From the NCBI GenBank assembly GCA_041648505.1, contig JBAZOY010000009.1, forward strand, positions 1-51,990: DNA of 51,990 nt, written 5' to 3'. Below, one piece after another: positions 15,186 to 24,398 of the stretch. This stretch comes from JBAZOY01 sp041648505. GTDB taxonomy: Bacteria > Desulfobacterota > Syntrophia > Syntrophales > CG2-30-49-12. Made by a program: the position numbers and the translations under genes. Position 1 is the stretch's first letter. Every line of letters starts with the position of its first letter. The notes below the pieces were generated by a model. That model made no database searches. It was not told the origin of the DNA and was given only the letters and a program-made list of their open reading frames with translations.

Positions 15186-16769
15186 ATGGAATCATGGGAT
15201 GTTTTAATTTATGACACCACCTTAAGAGATGGGAGCCAGGGGGAACAGATTAATTTTTCCGCCGAAGAAAAATTGCGGATTGCGCAACGTCTGGATGAAA
15301 TGGGCTTTCATTATATTGAAGGCGGGTGGCCGGGTTCCAATCCTAAAGATATGCGTTTTTTTAAACTGGCAAAAAATATAATCTTCAAGCATGCCCGTCT
15401 GACGGCATTTGGAAGCACCAGAAAGCCAAATATCCGGCCCGAGAACTGTACAAACTTAAAGGCGATTCTCAGTGCAGACACAGATTCTGTAGCCATTTTT
15501 GGCAAGACATGGGACCTCCATGTCAAGGAAGTCCTTGGAATATCCCTGGAAGAGAATCTATCGATGGTTTATGATTCTATTGCGTATCTGAAATCAAAGG
15601 GCAAAGAGGTTATATACGATGCGGAACATTTCTTCGACGGGTATAAAAATAATCCCCGGTACGCATCAGAAGTAATGAAAACTGCTTTCCAGGCCGGTGC
15701 CGATACAATTATTCTTTGTGATACAAATGGGGGTACACTGCCGCACGAACTGACGTTAATTATCGAAGAGATTATACCTCTTGTTCCTCCGCACAGGTTG
15801 GGTATTCATGCCCACAACGATTGCGGTCTTGCAGTGGCTAATTCAATAGCTGCCGTTCATACAAATATCAAAATGATACAGGGAACCATCAATGGCTATG
15901 GGGAAAGATGTGGAAACGCCGATCTAATTCCGATTATCGGTAATCTTCAGGTTAAAATGAAGAAAAAATGTTTACCTGAATCATCTATCAGACAACTGAC
16001 AAATCTTTCCAACTATGTGAGCGATATAGCAAATATCCTTCCCTTGAATGTAAGACCATTTGTGGGCCGAAGCGCATTTGCCCATAAAGGAGGTGTTCAC
16101 ATTAACGCCATTTTAAAAAATTCTGCTGCGTATGAGCATATTGAACCTGAACTGGTCGGAAATAAACAAAGGGTTCTAGTTTCGGACCTTGCCGGTAAAA
16201 GCACTATTGAACACAAAGCAAGAGAGTTCAGTATTGATATGGGCAAAGATGATACGATGAGTAAAAAGATTGTCAACGAGATCAAAAAAATGGAAGATCA
16301 GGGATACCAGTTTGATGCTGCTGATGGTTCCCTCTCTCTTCTGATTAAGAAGATAACGGGTAAGTTTGAAGAGCCTTTTACACTTGAATATTTTCATGTT
16401 AGTAACTCAAAAACGAAAAATGATCCACCTCTATGCCGGGCCACGGTTAAAATATCGGTGGGAGGTGACGAGGCATTGACCGTTGCGGAGGGTAATGGTC
16501 CTGTTAATGCCCTTGATCGTGCCCTTAGAAAGGCATTGACAAAATTCTATCCACAGATCGGTGAGATGCATTTAGTGGATTTTAGAGTCAGGACATTGGA
16601 AGGCGCTGAGGGGACGGCGGCACAAGTAAGAGTTCTTATAGATTCAAGTGATGATAAGGAAATCTGGAGCACTGTAGGGGTATCTACCAACATTATTGAG
16701 GCAAGCTGGCACGCCCTGGTAGATAGCATTCAGTATAAATTAAGCAAGGATGCGCTATGCCAGGCATAA
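15186..16769 (+). CDS. cimA: (R)-Citramalate synthase
   Basis: Condenses pyruvate with acetyl-CoA to citramalate, the first step of the threonine-independent isoleucine route. The 527-residue protein begins with the DRE-TIM metallolyase signature (YDTTLRDGSQGEQINFSAEEK, then GFHYIEGGWPGSNPKD), shows HAHNDCGLAVANSIAAV with the metal-binding HxH, and INGYGERCGNADL. It ends with the LeuA-type regulatory dimerisation domain (FRVRTLEGAEGTAAQVRVLI). The GGWPGSNPKD context and length match the citramalate rather than the isopropylmalate branch. ATG 15186 is chosen because AAAGG sits 7 bases upstream; ATG 15180 and TTG 15165 are too close to or inside the terminator. Control is by the attenuator described above. 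Confidence 0.9.
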   Translation: MESWDVLIYDTTLRDGSQGEQINFSAEEKLRIAQRLDEMGFHYIEGGWPGSNPKDMRFFKLAKNIIFKHARLTAFGSTRKPNIRPENCTNLKAILSADTDSVAIFGKTWDLHVKEVLGISLEENLSMVYDSIAYLKSKGKEVIYDAEHFFDGYKNNPRYASEVMKTAFQAGADTIILCDTNGGTLPHELTLIIEEIIPLVPPHRLGIHAHNDCGLAVANSIAAVHTNIKMIQGTINGYGERCGNADLIPIIGNLQVKMKKKCLPESSIRQLTNLSNYVSDIANILPLNVRPFVGRSAFAHKGGVHINAILKNSAAYEHIEPELVGNKQRVLVSDLAGKSTIEHKAREFSIDMGKDDTMSKKIVNEIKKMEDQGYQFDAADGSLSLLIKKITGKFEEPFTLEYFHVSNSKTKNDPPLCRATVKISVGGDEALTVAEGNGPVNALDRALRKALTKFYPQIGEMHLVDFRVRTLEGAEGTAAQVRVLIDSSDDKEIWSTVGVSTNIIEASWHALVDSIQYKLSKDALCQA

Positions 16770-16839
16770 GTTCGTTGATTAATTTTTTTATTTTTGATAT
16801 AGCAATATAAATATTCAGAGGTTAGAATAAATGTGGGGT

Positions 16840-16916
16840 CCGCTAAATATCTTTAACTTGCTGCTTGTATGGCAAAAAGCACAGATTTGTTTCAAGGATC
16901 TCTTTAGCGGTATTTT
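16840..16916 (+). terminator. Possible terminator after cimA
   Basis: CCGCTAAA (16840-16847) and TTTAGCGG (16903-16910) form an exact 8-bp inverted repeat with a 55-base loop, followed by TATTTTTT. The loop is large, so this is a weak call. The 16770-16968 interval has no gene; a trace of the CAGGAGTC-type satellite lies at about 16922-16953. Confidence 0.35.
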
Positions 16917-16968
16917 TTCGCTGCTTCTATGCTGGACTCCGGCTTTCTACTTCTAAATTGCAAATTAT

Positions 16969-17601
16969 ATGGAATCAGATAAAAAAGGAAAAGCATTAAT
17001 ACTTTCTGTTAATAATGAGAATCCCCAGAAACGATTGATCAAAAAGGCTGTTGATATATTGCGGGATGGGGGGATCATTGTCTATCCGACGGATACAGTC
17101 TACGGTCTGGGGTGTGATCTGTTCAATAAAAAAGGGATAGAAAAAGTATACGAAATTAAAAAGAGAAGTAAAAAACAACCACTGAGTTTCATCTGTGCAG
17201 ATCTCAAGGACATAAGCCGCTACGCTCTCGTATCTGATTACGCCTATAAGACTATGAAGCGTTTTCTACCGGGGCCTTATACTTTCATCCTCGAGGCATC
17301 AAGACTTGTTCCCAAAATCATTCTTCCCAAGAGACATACCACAGGCATCAGGGTGCCTGATAATCGAATCTGCCTTGCCCTTCTCAAAGAGCTGGGACAA
17401 CCTATCATCAGTACCAGTGTAAAATCAGACAATAATCTCATGGGCGATCCCTATGAAATAAAAGATAAATTTGGGCATTATGTTGATCTAATCATTGACG
17501 GTGGTGTGCTGGTGCCGGACCAATCCAGTGTTATTAGTCTTATTGAGGATAGGATTGATATAATTAGAATTGGAAAAGGTGATGTATCCACCTTTGTATA
17601 A
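16969..17601 (+). CDS. tsaC: Sua5/YrdC-family threonylcarbamoyl-AMP synthase
   Basis: Predicted to make threonylcarbamoyl-AMP from threonine, bicarbonate and ATP for t6A37 modification of tRNA. The 210-residue single-domain protein shows AVDILRDGGIIVYPTDTVYGLGCD, KKRSKKQPLSFIC (the KxR..K..P nucleotide/threonine site), FLPGPYTFIL, HTTGIRVPDN and a GQPIISTSVK segment. In typical members this last reads TSAN, so the Ala-to-Val change is mild. It lacks the second Sua5 domain. The product would supply TsaD, encoded at 48196-49227 in this window. The start at ATG 16969 has no clear ribosome site. It lies 78 bases before the RNase G gene. Confidence 0.88.
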   Translation: MESDKKGKALILSVNNENPQKRLIKKAVDILRDGGIIVYPTDTVYGLGCDLFNKKGIEKVYEIKKRSKKQPLSFICADLKDISRYALVSDYAYKTMKRFLPGPYTFILEASRLVPKIILPKRHTTGIRVPDNRICLALLKELGQPIISTSVKSDNNLMGDPYEIKDKFGHYVDLIIDGGVLVPDQSSVISLIEDRIDIIRIGKGDVSTFV

Positions 17602-17679
17602 AAAAATACCCAGGGTAGTAGGCAATAAAATAAAAGCACGGGAAGTGCTTGTAAAATTTTGGTTCAAAAAAGGATTATT

Positions 17680-19428
17680 ATGAAAAAAGAAATGCTGATC
17701 GACGCTGTGCATCAGGAACAGAAGCGCATGGCTGTTGTGGATGACGGAAAGTTAGTAGAATTTAATATCCAGATGGCTATCAGAGAACCAATTACTGGAA
17801 ATATTTACAAAGGTATCGTTTTAAAGGTCGGACGTGGTCTTCAGGCAGCCTTTGTAAACTATGGCGGCCAGAAGGACGGCTTTCTCCCCCTGCATGACGT
17901 TAGTGTAGAATATCTCACAGGACAAAATGGAGAAAAAGGTAATCACGGTAGACCCTCCCTCAAAGCAGGGCAGGAAGTTCTGGTCCAGGCATTGAGAGAT
18001 GTTGGCCGATATAAAGGAGCCCTGCTTACCACTTATATATCGTTGCCGGGACGGTATCTGGTTCTGCTGCCGAATAGAGCCGGTGCCGGTATTTCTCGAA
18101 AGATAGAAGATGAAGGAGAACGAGAGCGGTTGAAGAAAATGGCGAATCAGATTAAAGGAGATGAAAGTATCGGTTTTATCGTTCGCACCGCCGGTATGAA
18201 CAGAACCAAACAGGAACTCTCCCGCGACTACCAGCACCTTTTAAGGCTCTGGAAAGAAATTCAAAAGAGGGAGAAAGCTCTCTCCGCTCCGGTATTGATT
18301 TACCAGGAAAGCGATTTCGGTATCCGCTCTCTGCGCGACTATTTCACATCGGAGATTGAAGAAATCCTTGTAGATGATTTTGAAATGTTCAGAAAAATGA
18401 GGATTTACTGCAAAACCGTGGCACCAAGAAATGTAAGAATGATCAAGCTTTATAAGGAAAAGACTCATATTTTCGATAGATACCAGCTTGAAGATCAGAT
18501 CCGGGCCATTTACCAGGAACGGGTAAATCTTATATCCGGCGGATATATTATTATTAATCCAACGGAAGCCATGATCACGATTGATGTAAATTCAGGAAAG
18601 GCTTCAAGTAAGAGAAACATTGAAGAGACGGCCTTCAGAACAAACATGGAAGCCGCTGAGGAGATCGCCAGACAGCTGCGGTTACGAGACCTGGGAGGGT
18701 TGATCGTTATTGACTTTATTGATATGAAGGATCGCAAACATGAAGCGGAGTTGGAAAAAACCTTTAAAAAGGCTTTGAGTTTAGACAGAGCAAGGATACA
18801 GTTATCTCATATATCGAGGTTTGGTATCCTTGAACTTTCGAGGCAGAAGAAACAATCAACAATCCAGGAAGTCAGTTATGTAACATGTCCTTTCTGTAAA
18901 GGAAGGGGAGTAAGGCCATCATTGGAATATAAGGCTCTTTCCGCTTTTAGAAAAATCGAATCGCAGGCGGTAAAGGGGTTTGCCTCTTCTCTTAAGGTTA
19001 CTCTTCCCCATGAGATAGCCGACTACTTGTTGAATCAAAAACGCCGTGAAATATCTAAACTTGAATCTCTGTATGATATGTTCCTCTGTATATCGGGCAG
19101 TCCTAATTTGGCATGGGACGACTTGGACATCCAGGTAACCAGCAGAAAAGTGGCCCAGGAAACACCAGACAAACTGGAAGAGGGTACCATAGAACCGGCA
19201 GCGGACACACAACCTCAGGTTGTTGCTGAAGCAGATGAACAGACGCAAAAAACAGGCGAATTGGTGGAAATAAGCAGCGAGCCGGTCCAGAAGAGATCAC
19301 GCCGCAGGCCTCGATACAGGAGAAAAAAACCGAAAATATATCCTGAAGAAGGAACCGAGAAAATTGTTCAAAAAGTTGAAGAACAAGAGAATTTGAGAGA
19401 GGTAAAAGAAGTTAAATTCCCCGAATGA
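17680..19428 (+). CDS. rng: Ribonuclease E/G family endoribonuclease
   Basis: Single-strand RNA endonuclease for rRNA maturation and mRNA decay. The 582-residue protein has an S1 domain near residues 30-125 (GNIYKGIVLKVGRGLQAAFVN), and an RNase-H-like/catalytic region with metal-ligand aspartates in MITIDVNSG and GGLIVIDFIDM. The zinc-link CPFCKGRG follows, near residue 410. A C-terminal tail rich in Glu then Arg/Lys (RSRRRPRYRRKKPK) extends about 80 residues beyond the RNase G core and could bind RNA or partners. ATG 17680 follows AAAAAAGGATTATT; a TTG 21 bases upstream is the alternative. It ends 79 bases before the convergent nusB stop. Confidence 0.92.
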   Translation: MKKEMLIDAVHQEQKRMAVVDDGKLVEFNIQMAIREPITGNIYKGIVLKVGRGLQAAFVNYGGQKDGFLPLHDVSVEYLTGQNGEKGNHGRPSLKAGQEVLVQALRDVGRYKGALLTTYISLPGRYLVLLPNRAGAGISRKIEDEGERERLKKMANQIKGDESIGFIVRTAGMNRTKQELSRDYQHLLRLWKEIQKREKALSAPVLIYQESDFGIRSLRDYFTSEIEEILVDDFEMFRKMRIYCKTVAPRNVRMIKLYKEKTHIFDRYQLEDQIRAIYQERVNLISGGYIIINPTEAMITIDVNSGKASSKRNIEETAFRTNMEAAEEIARQLRLRDLGGLIVIDFIDMKDRKHEAELEKTFKKALSLDRARIQLSHISRFGILELSRQKKQSTIQEVSYVTCPFCKGRGVRPSLEYKALSAFRKIESQAVKGFASSLKVTLPHEIADYLLNQKRREISKLESLYDMFLCISGSPNLAWDDLDIQVTSRKVAQETPDKLEEGTIEPAADTQPQVVAEADEQTQKTGELVEISSEPVQKRSRRRPRYRRKKPKIYPEEGTEKIVQKVEEQENLREVKEVKFPE

Positions 19429-19507
19429 AGAAATCTGATGGGTTTAAAAATTGCTCCATCCTATACAAGTCTTGCTGCGCTGCAGGGCAAATCTAGCGCT
19501 TGAACTT

Positions 19508-19939
19508 TCAGGTTTCGTTCTCTATGAGCCCGGATACTTGCAACTTTACATACAGGGCGTCAAGGATACCATTGATGAAAGCGCCGGAATTCTCCGAACC
19601 ATAAATTTTGCCGAGGTCTATTGCTTCGTTGAGCGTAACCTTGGGAGGAATATTTTTACAGTACAGAAGTTCATAGACAGCCATACGGAGAATGCTTTTG
19701 TCTACTCTTGACATTCTGGCGAGAGACCAATTTTCGGAACAACTGCTGATAAAAGCGTCTATCTGATCTTTGTTCTTCCATGTACCTTCTATTAACACAG
19801 AGGAAAATTCTTTAGCCCCTTTATGGGCTTCAAAGTTGTTCCAGAAAAGCTCAATTGCCCCCTTGACGTCCGTATTTAAAATGTCAAGCTTATAAAGAAC
19901 CTTTAAGGCAATTTCTCTCGCCTTTCTTCTCTGGCGCAT
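19508..19939 (-). CDS. nusB: Transcription antitermination factor NusB
   Basis: RNA-binding factor of the rRNA antitermination complex with NusE (S10). The all-helical 143-residue protein is of normal length: RRKAREIALKVLYKLDI at the start, then WSLARMSRVDKSILRMAVYELL and PPKVTLNEAIDLGKIYGSENSGAFINGILD, the family's most conserved stretch. It is the last gene of the leftward operon, 26 bases after ribH, the usual ribH-nusB order. It converges with rng; the 79-base gap has no strong hairpin. Confidence 0.95.
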   Translation of the reverse strand: MRQRRKAREIALKVLYKLDILNTDVKGAIELFWNNFEAHKGAKEFSSVLIEGTWKNKDQIDAFISSCSENWSLARMSRVDKSILRMAVYELLYCKNIPPKVTLNEAIDLGKIYGSENSGAFINGILDALYVKLQVSGLIENET

Positions 19940-19965
19940 TTATTCCTCTAGCCATGGCGTGGCCT

Positions 19966-20430
19966 TTATATTTTTTTAAGGAGATCGATCATTTCGATGG
20001 CCGATACAGCGGCGTTCCATCCCATGTTTCCCGCTTTCGTGCCTGCTCTTTCAATCGCCTGCTCAATGGTATCGGTAGTCAACACACCAAAGGCAATAGG
20101 TACTTCTGTTTCTAAACTCACATTGGCGATCCCCTTTGAGACTTCGGCACTGATATACTCAAAGTGGGGTGTGGCCCCTCTGATTATCGCGCCAAGACAG
20201 ATCACAGCATCAAAGCGTCCACTCTTGGCCAGTTTCTTGGTCACAAGCGGCAACTCGAAAGCACCAGGAACTTTGTAGAGTTGGATATCCTTTTCATTTG
20301 CACCCATCCTTGTTAGTGCATCAATGGCACCATCAATCAGCCTTGCACAAATAAAATCGTTGAAACGACTGGCTACGACGGCAAACTTCATCCCTGTGGC
20401 CGCAATTTTTCCCTCTATGATCTTCGGCAT
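19966..20430 (-). CDS. ribH: 6,7-Dimethyl-8-ribityllumazine synthase
   Basis: Joins the 4-carbon phosphate made by RibB with the ribitylaminopyrimidine to give lumazine, the penultimate step of riboflavin synthesis. The 154-residue protein has normal length. It shows VASRFNDFICARLIDGAIDAL, VPGAFELPLVTKKLA, CLGAIIRGATPHFEYI with the catalytic-region His, VPIAFGVLTTDTIEQAIERAG and KAGNMGWNAAVSAIEM. It lies between ribBA (108 bases away) and nusB. The ribBA-ribH gap carries a short trace of the AGTCAGAAGTC-type satellite (20468-20495). Confidence 0.96.
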   Translation of the reverse strand: MPKIIEGKIAATGMKFAVVASRFNDFICARLIDGAIDALTRMGANEKDIQLYKVPGAFELPLVTKKLAKSGRFDAVICLGAIIRGATPHFEYISAEVSKGIANVSLETEVPIAFGVLTTDTIEQAIERAGTKAGNMGWNAAVSAIEMIDLLKKI

Positions 20431-20538
20431 AACCCTTTCTCCTTAATGAAATATGTAACTGCTCAAAAGTCAGAAGTCGGAATCCAGAATAAAAGAGTGC
20501 TATCTGGAGCGGCATCCTGACTTATTTCGGGGTTTATA

Positions 20539-21741
20539 TCATACTTTCAATATATGCCCCATCTTCTTCTTTTTTGTCATCAGATAATGAAGATTGTTTT
20601 TATTGGGTTGTATTTCTATGGGGACTCGTCCGGTGACGGTAATGCCGTAACCCTCAAGACCGACGATCTTTTTGGGGTTATTGGTCATCAATCGCATTTT
20701 TTTGATACCGAGATCAACAAGTATCTGGGCTCCTATACCATAGTCTCTCAGATCTGCCTTAAAACCGAGCGCGATATTGGCTTCTACGGTATCTTTTCCG
20801 TGCTCCTGTAACTCATATGCCTTGATTTTGTTGACCAGACCGATACCCCTTCCTTCCTGATGCATATATACAATGACACCTTTACCTTCATCTTCCACCA
20901 TTTTCATAGCCGTATGGAGCTGGTCACCGCAATCGCATCTCTCGGACCCGAAGACATCACCTGTGAGACATTCCGAATGGACCCTTACCAAAACTTCGTC
21001 TTCCGGTTTGATATCTCCCTTAACCATAGCCACGTGCTTAATGTTATCAACATCGTTTTCAAAAACAATGATCTTGAATTCGCCGCCGTATCGTGTAGGT
21101 ATGTTAGCCGTTGCCACCCTTCTGACCAGGAGTTCGTTTTGCATCCTGAAATTTATTAGATCGGCAATGGTTACAATTTTTAAGCCATGTTTTTTTGAGA
21201 AAACCTCGAGGTCAGGTAGTCGTGCCATTGTACCATCGTCCTTCATGATTTCGCAGATCACGGCAGTGGGCTTTAAACCAGCCAGACGAGCAAGGTCCAC
21301 AGAACCTTCTGTCTGACCGGTTCTCACCAGTACACCGCCTTTTTTGGCACGGATCGGGAAAATATGCCCGGGACTGACCAGGTCGCCAGGTTCTGCATTA
21401 TCGGCGACAGCCGTCCTGATTGTTGTAGCCCTGTCGGCGGCGGAAATACCCGTGGTTACGCCACATCTCGCCTCGATAGAAACGGTGAACGCTGTCCCAA
21501 AACGGGACTGATTGTTACCTACCATGGGAGTAAGGTTGAGCTTGTCGGCAATCTCCCCGTTTAAAGAGAGGCAGATCAGTCCCCTTCCGTATTTAGCCAT
21601 AAAATTGATGGCCTCCGGGGTCGCAAATTCCGCTGCCATACATAGATCCCCTTCGTTTTCTCTGTCTTCATCATCCACTAAGATGACCATGTTGCCATTT
21701 TTAATATCCTCAATGGCTTCGGCTATCGTACTTATATTCAT
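20539..21741 (-). CDS. ribBA: Bifunctional DHBP synthase / GTP cyclohydrolase II
   Basis: A 400-residue fusion providing both starting branches of riboflavin synthesis. The N-terminal half (about 1-200) is 3,4-dihydroxy-2-butanone-4-phosphate synthase: MVILVDDEDRENEGDL, TGISAADRATTIR, GHIFPIRAKKGGVLVRTGQTE. The C-terminal half is GTP cyclohydrolase II, with zinc ligands in HSECLTGDVFGSERCDCG and the motifs YMHQEGRGIGLVNKI and MRLMTNNPKKI. Both catalytic sets look complete. It sits between ribE (38 bases) and ribH in the leftward operon. Confidence 0.96.
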   Translation of the reverse strand: MNISTIAEAIEDIKNGNMVILVDDEDRENEGDLCMAAEFATPEAINFMAKYGRGLICLSLNGEIADKLNLTPMVGNNQSRFGTAFTVSIEARCGVTTGISAADRATTIRTAVADNAEPGDLVSPGHIFPIRAKKGGVLVRTGQTEGSVDLARLAGLKPTAVICEIMKDDGTMARLPDLEVFSKKHGLKIVTIADLINFRMQNELLVRRVATANIPTRYGGEFKIIVFENDVDNIKHVAMVKGDIKPEDEVLVRVHSECLTGDVFGSERCDCGDQLHTAMKMVEDEGKGVIVYMHQEGRGIGLVNKIKAYELQEHGKDTVEANIALGFKADLRDYGIGAQILVDLGIKKMRLMTNNPKKIVGLEGYGITVTGRVPIEIQPNKNNLHYLMTKKKKMGHILKV

Positions 21742-21779
21742 ATATTCGCCCCGTTTCTAAGGAATTGCTTTCAATTTAT

Positions 21780-22427
21780 TTATGAAAGAAAGCCGTGTTT
21801 CGCCAAAAAATTCGCATCCATCTCTCGATGGAGATCTTTTTTAGGGTGGAGGAATTTCTCTACATATTTCCCCAGTATATCTGTCTCTATATTAACCATG
21901 TCCGACACTTTCTTCAACCCCAAGGTAGTTATACGGGCTGTATGGGGAATTATATTAACAAAAAAAATATTTTTTTCACACATATTTACCGTTAAACTTA
22001 CCCCATCAATCGTTATTGATCCCTTTTCCACGACATAGCGACTTAATCCTTCCTCAATTTCCACACCAAACTGTATGGAGCCGGACTTTATAATCTTTTT
22101 CTGAATTTTTCCTATCCCGTCAACATGGCCGAGAACAATATGACCTGCCAGGGAACCGCCCAAGCGTAAGGACTTTTCCAGGTTTACCTTATCTCCCGTC
22201 TTCAGTATGCTAAGATTTGTTCTGCTGAGTGTTTCTGCTGAGACGTCTGCCGAAAAGCCTCTAGTGCTTTTTACGGTTACTGTAAGACAGGCGCCATTAA
22301 CAGCTACACTGTCACCAATTTTGAGGTCATCAAGGCTGATAGAGGTATCAATTTCCAGCAGGGCATCTTCTCCCTTGAAGGAAATTCTTTTGATTGAACC
22401 GATTCCTTCTATTATACCGGTAAACAT
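21780..22427 (-). CDS. ribE: Riboflavin synthase, alpha subunit
   Basis: Dismutates two lumazine molecules to riboflavin. The 215-residue protein has the two tandem lumazine-binding barrels of the family. Repeat 1 starts MFTGIIEGIGSIKRI and has GDSVAVNGACLTV and FSADVSAETL. Repeat 2 starts GHIVLGHVDGIGKI and has GSITIDGVSLTVN and IPHTARITTLG. Length is normal. It lies 39 bases downstream of the deaminase gene and 38 upstream of ribBA. The gene ribD, needed for the intermediate deaminase/reductase steps, is not in this operon. Confidence 0.95.
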   Translation of the reverse strand: MFTGIIEGIGSIKRISFKGEDALLEIDTSISLDDLKIGDSVAVNGACLTVTVKSTRGFSADVSAETLSRTNLSILKTGDKVNLEKSLRLGGSLAGHIVLGHVDGIGKIQKKIIKSGSIQFGVEIEEGLSRYVVEKGSITIDGVSLTVNMCEKNIFFVNIIPHTARITTLGLKKVSDMVNIETDILGKYVEKFLHPKKDLHREMDANFLAKHGFLS

Positions 22428-22466
22428 AGGTAATTATTCTCTACTATTTTCCCTGTTCAGGACACT

Positions 22467-22907
22467 TCATAACTGAGACAGCTCAATGCCGGCTTCCTGG
22501 AGCATTTCCACAGCCATATCATCTCTGTAACCGTCTCGAAAGATGATCTTGATTATGCCTCCGTTGATGAGCATTTTTGCACAGATGATACAGGGATGAT
22601 TGGTGCAGTAAAGGGTTGCTCCCTTCACACTCACTCCGTGAAGGGCAGCCTGGATAAGTGCATTCTGTTCGCCATGAAGCCCCCGGCAGAGTTCATGACG
22701 TTCACCGGAAGGAACCCCGAGTTGTTCCCTTAAACATCCAATATCCAGGCAGTGATGCATTCCAGCAGGCGCACCGTTGTAACCTGTGGCTAATATCCTC
22801 CGGTCCTTGACCAGAAGAGCACCGACGGCACGTCTCCGACAGGTGGAGCGTCTTGCCACAAGTTCTACAATGTCCATGAAGTATTTATCCCAGTCAGGCC
22901 TGATAAT
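22467..22907 (-). CDS. dCMP deaminase family protein, probable AUU start
   Basis: A zinc deaminase of the dCMP type (dCMP to dUMP). Catalytic motifs are HGEQNALIQAA (zinc His and proton-shuttle Glu) and HPCIICAKML (two zinc Cys). An extra Cys/His group (HHCLDIGCLR...HELCRGLHGE) is typical of ComEB-like enzymes. The first ATG (22877) would start at MDIVELVARRSTC, but the same frame upstream encodes IRPDWDKYF, which matches the conserved W..YFM start of the family. No ATG, GTG or TTG exists there. An ATT at 22907 lies 6 bases behind GAGGA, so I place the start at it. If that is wrong, the product begins at 22877 with 136 residues. It occupies a place where a different deaminase, ribD, might be expected, but the motifs are not RibD's and no reductase domain follows. 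Confidence 0.75.
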   Translation of the reverse strand: MIRPDWDKYFMDIVELVARRSTCRRRAVGALLVKDRRILATGYNGAPAGMHHCLDIGCLREQLGVPSGERHELCRGLHGEQNALIQAALHGVSVKGATLYCTNHPCIICAKMLINGGIIKIIFRDGYRDDMAVEMLQEAGIELSQL

Positions 22908-22978
22908 TTTCTGTCCTCGCTTCTTAGTTACTCAAAAAGGATCCGACTATCCAACTAAATGCAAACCGTTTTTCGCTT

Positions 22979-24217
22979 TTAGCTGTAAAGGGGAAATTTC
23001 TTACAGAGGACATTAACTTCCTCACCGATTTCCCGTAGACGTTTTTCTGTATTTGTATGGCTGAGAGCCTCGGAAATAAGACGACCAATGATTTTCATTT
23101 CGTCTTCCTTCATGCCTCTGGTCGTAACTGCAGGTGTGCCAATCCTTATGCCACTGGTAATTTGCGGGCTCTTTGTATCAAAAGGTATGGTGTTTTTGTT
23201 TACCGCAATCCCTATTCGATCAAGGATTTCCTGTGCATCCTTTCCTGTAATGCCTTTATTTGCCAGATCCACAAGAACCATATGATTATCGGTACCTCCC
23301 GAGACAAGGCGAAATCCATGAGAGATCAGTTCATCTGCCATGGCTCCGGCATTTTTTACGATCTGTCGCTGGTAATCGTTGAATTCGTTGGAAAGGACTT
23401 CTTTAAAAGCCACAGCTTTAGCGGCAATAATATGCATCAAAGGCCCCCCTTGCATGCAGGGGAATACGCAGCCGTCAAGTGTTTTAGCGAATTCTTTTTT
23501 GCACATTACAAAGCCGCCACGCGGGCCACGTAGTGTCTTGTGTGTTGTGGAGGTTACAAACTCGCAGATTTCAACAGGTGAAGGGTGACAACCCGCAGCG
23601 ATCAGACCCGCAATATGTGCAATGTCTGCCATAAGTATTGCTCCTGCGTGATCGGCAATTGTTCTGAATTTTTCGAAGTCTAAGATCCTTGGATAAGAGC
23701 TGGCGCCAACGACAATGAGCTTGGGTTTGTGTTTTTTAGACAGGGATTCAACTTCATTGAAATCAATGGTTTCTGTTTCTCTATCGACACCATAAGAAAT
23801 AACTTTATAAAGTCTTCCCGAAAAGTTTACCGGACTTCCGTGTGAGAGATGGCCTCCATGAGACAGGTCCATTCCTAAAATTGTATCCCCGGGTTGCAGA
23901 ACCGAAAAGTAAACAGCCATGTTAGCCTGGGTACCTGAATGCGGCTGAACATTAACATGTTCGGCATTAAATATCTGTTTGCATCGCTTAATCGCAAGAA
24001 TTTCCGCGTTATCTACAAATTCGCATCCCCCGTAGTATCTTTTCTTCGGATAACCTTCGGCATATTTATTTGTCAGGACACTTCCCTGTGCCTCAAGTAC
24101 TGCTTTACTTACAAAATTTTCCGAGGTAATTAGATTTAATTGGTTTTTCTGCCTTTCGGTTTCCTGCAGGATGACCTGTGCAATTTCGGGATCAGTTTTC
24201 ATTAATATCGTCGTCAT
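22979..24217 (-). CDS. glyA: Serine hydroxymethyltransferase
   Basis: PLP enzyme interconverting serine and glycine with tetrahydrofolate; main source of one-carbon units. At 412 residues it has the normal bacterial length. Motifs include NLITSENFVSKAVLEAQGS, TNKYAEGYPKKRYYGGCEFVD, NVQPHSGTQANMAVY, ADIAHIAGLIAAG, and the PLP lysine in VTSTTHKTLRGPRGG. The start follows AAAAGGATAGAAACTGT. It lies between rpiB and the deaminase in the leftward operon; the 181-base gap to rpiB contains a dispersed repeat copy. Confidence 0.97.
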   Translation of the reverse strand: MTTILMKTDPEIAQVILQETERQKNQLNLITSENFVSKAVLEAQGSVLTNKYAEGYPKKRYYGGCEFVDNAEILAIKRCKQIFNAEHVNVQPHSGTQANMAVYFSVLQPGDTILGMDLSHGGHLSHGSPVNFSGRLYKVISYGVDRETETIDFNEVESLSKKHKPKLIVVGASSYPRILDFEKFRTIADHAGAILMADIAHIAGLIAAGCHPSPVEICEFVTSTTHKTLRGPRGGFVMCKKEFAKTLDGCVFPCMQGGPLMHIIAAKAVAFKEVLSNEFNDYQRQIVKNAGAMADELISHGFRLVSGGTDNHMVLVDLANKGITGKDAQEILDRIGIAVNKNTIPFDTKSPQITSGIRIGTPAVTTRGMKEDEMKIIGRLISEALSHTNTEKRLREIGEEVNVLCKKFPLYS

Positions 24218-24250
24218 ACAGTTTCTATCCTTTTCATTTTAACTAAGAGA

Positions 24251-24382
24251 ACTTTAAAAATTATATTTATCTAAACCTGAAAATCTTTTTCGGCCATGTA
24301 TGTCTTAATTCGCTGCAAAGACCCAACTCGTGGCTATGCGCACATAGATTATCTTTGCCGGTCCTGCAAAGCGTATCAGACC
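24251..24382 (+). repeat. Dispersed intergenic repeat copy
   Basis: It begins CTTTAAAAATTATATTTATC and continues with AAAATCTTTTTCGGCCATG, TATGTCTTAATTCGCTGCAAAG and, further on, ATCTTTGCCGGTCCTGCAAAG. The second part matches the far end of the 32650 copy (CTTTTGCCGGCAC), so the full unit exceeds 100 bases. It sits inside the leftward operon between rpiB and glyA. Confidence 0.6.
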
Positions 24383-24398
24383 TTTTGTGTTTCTGTGC

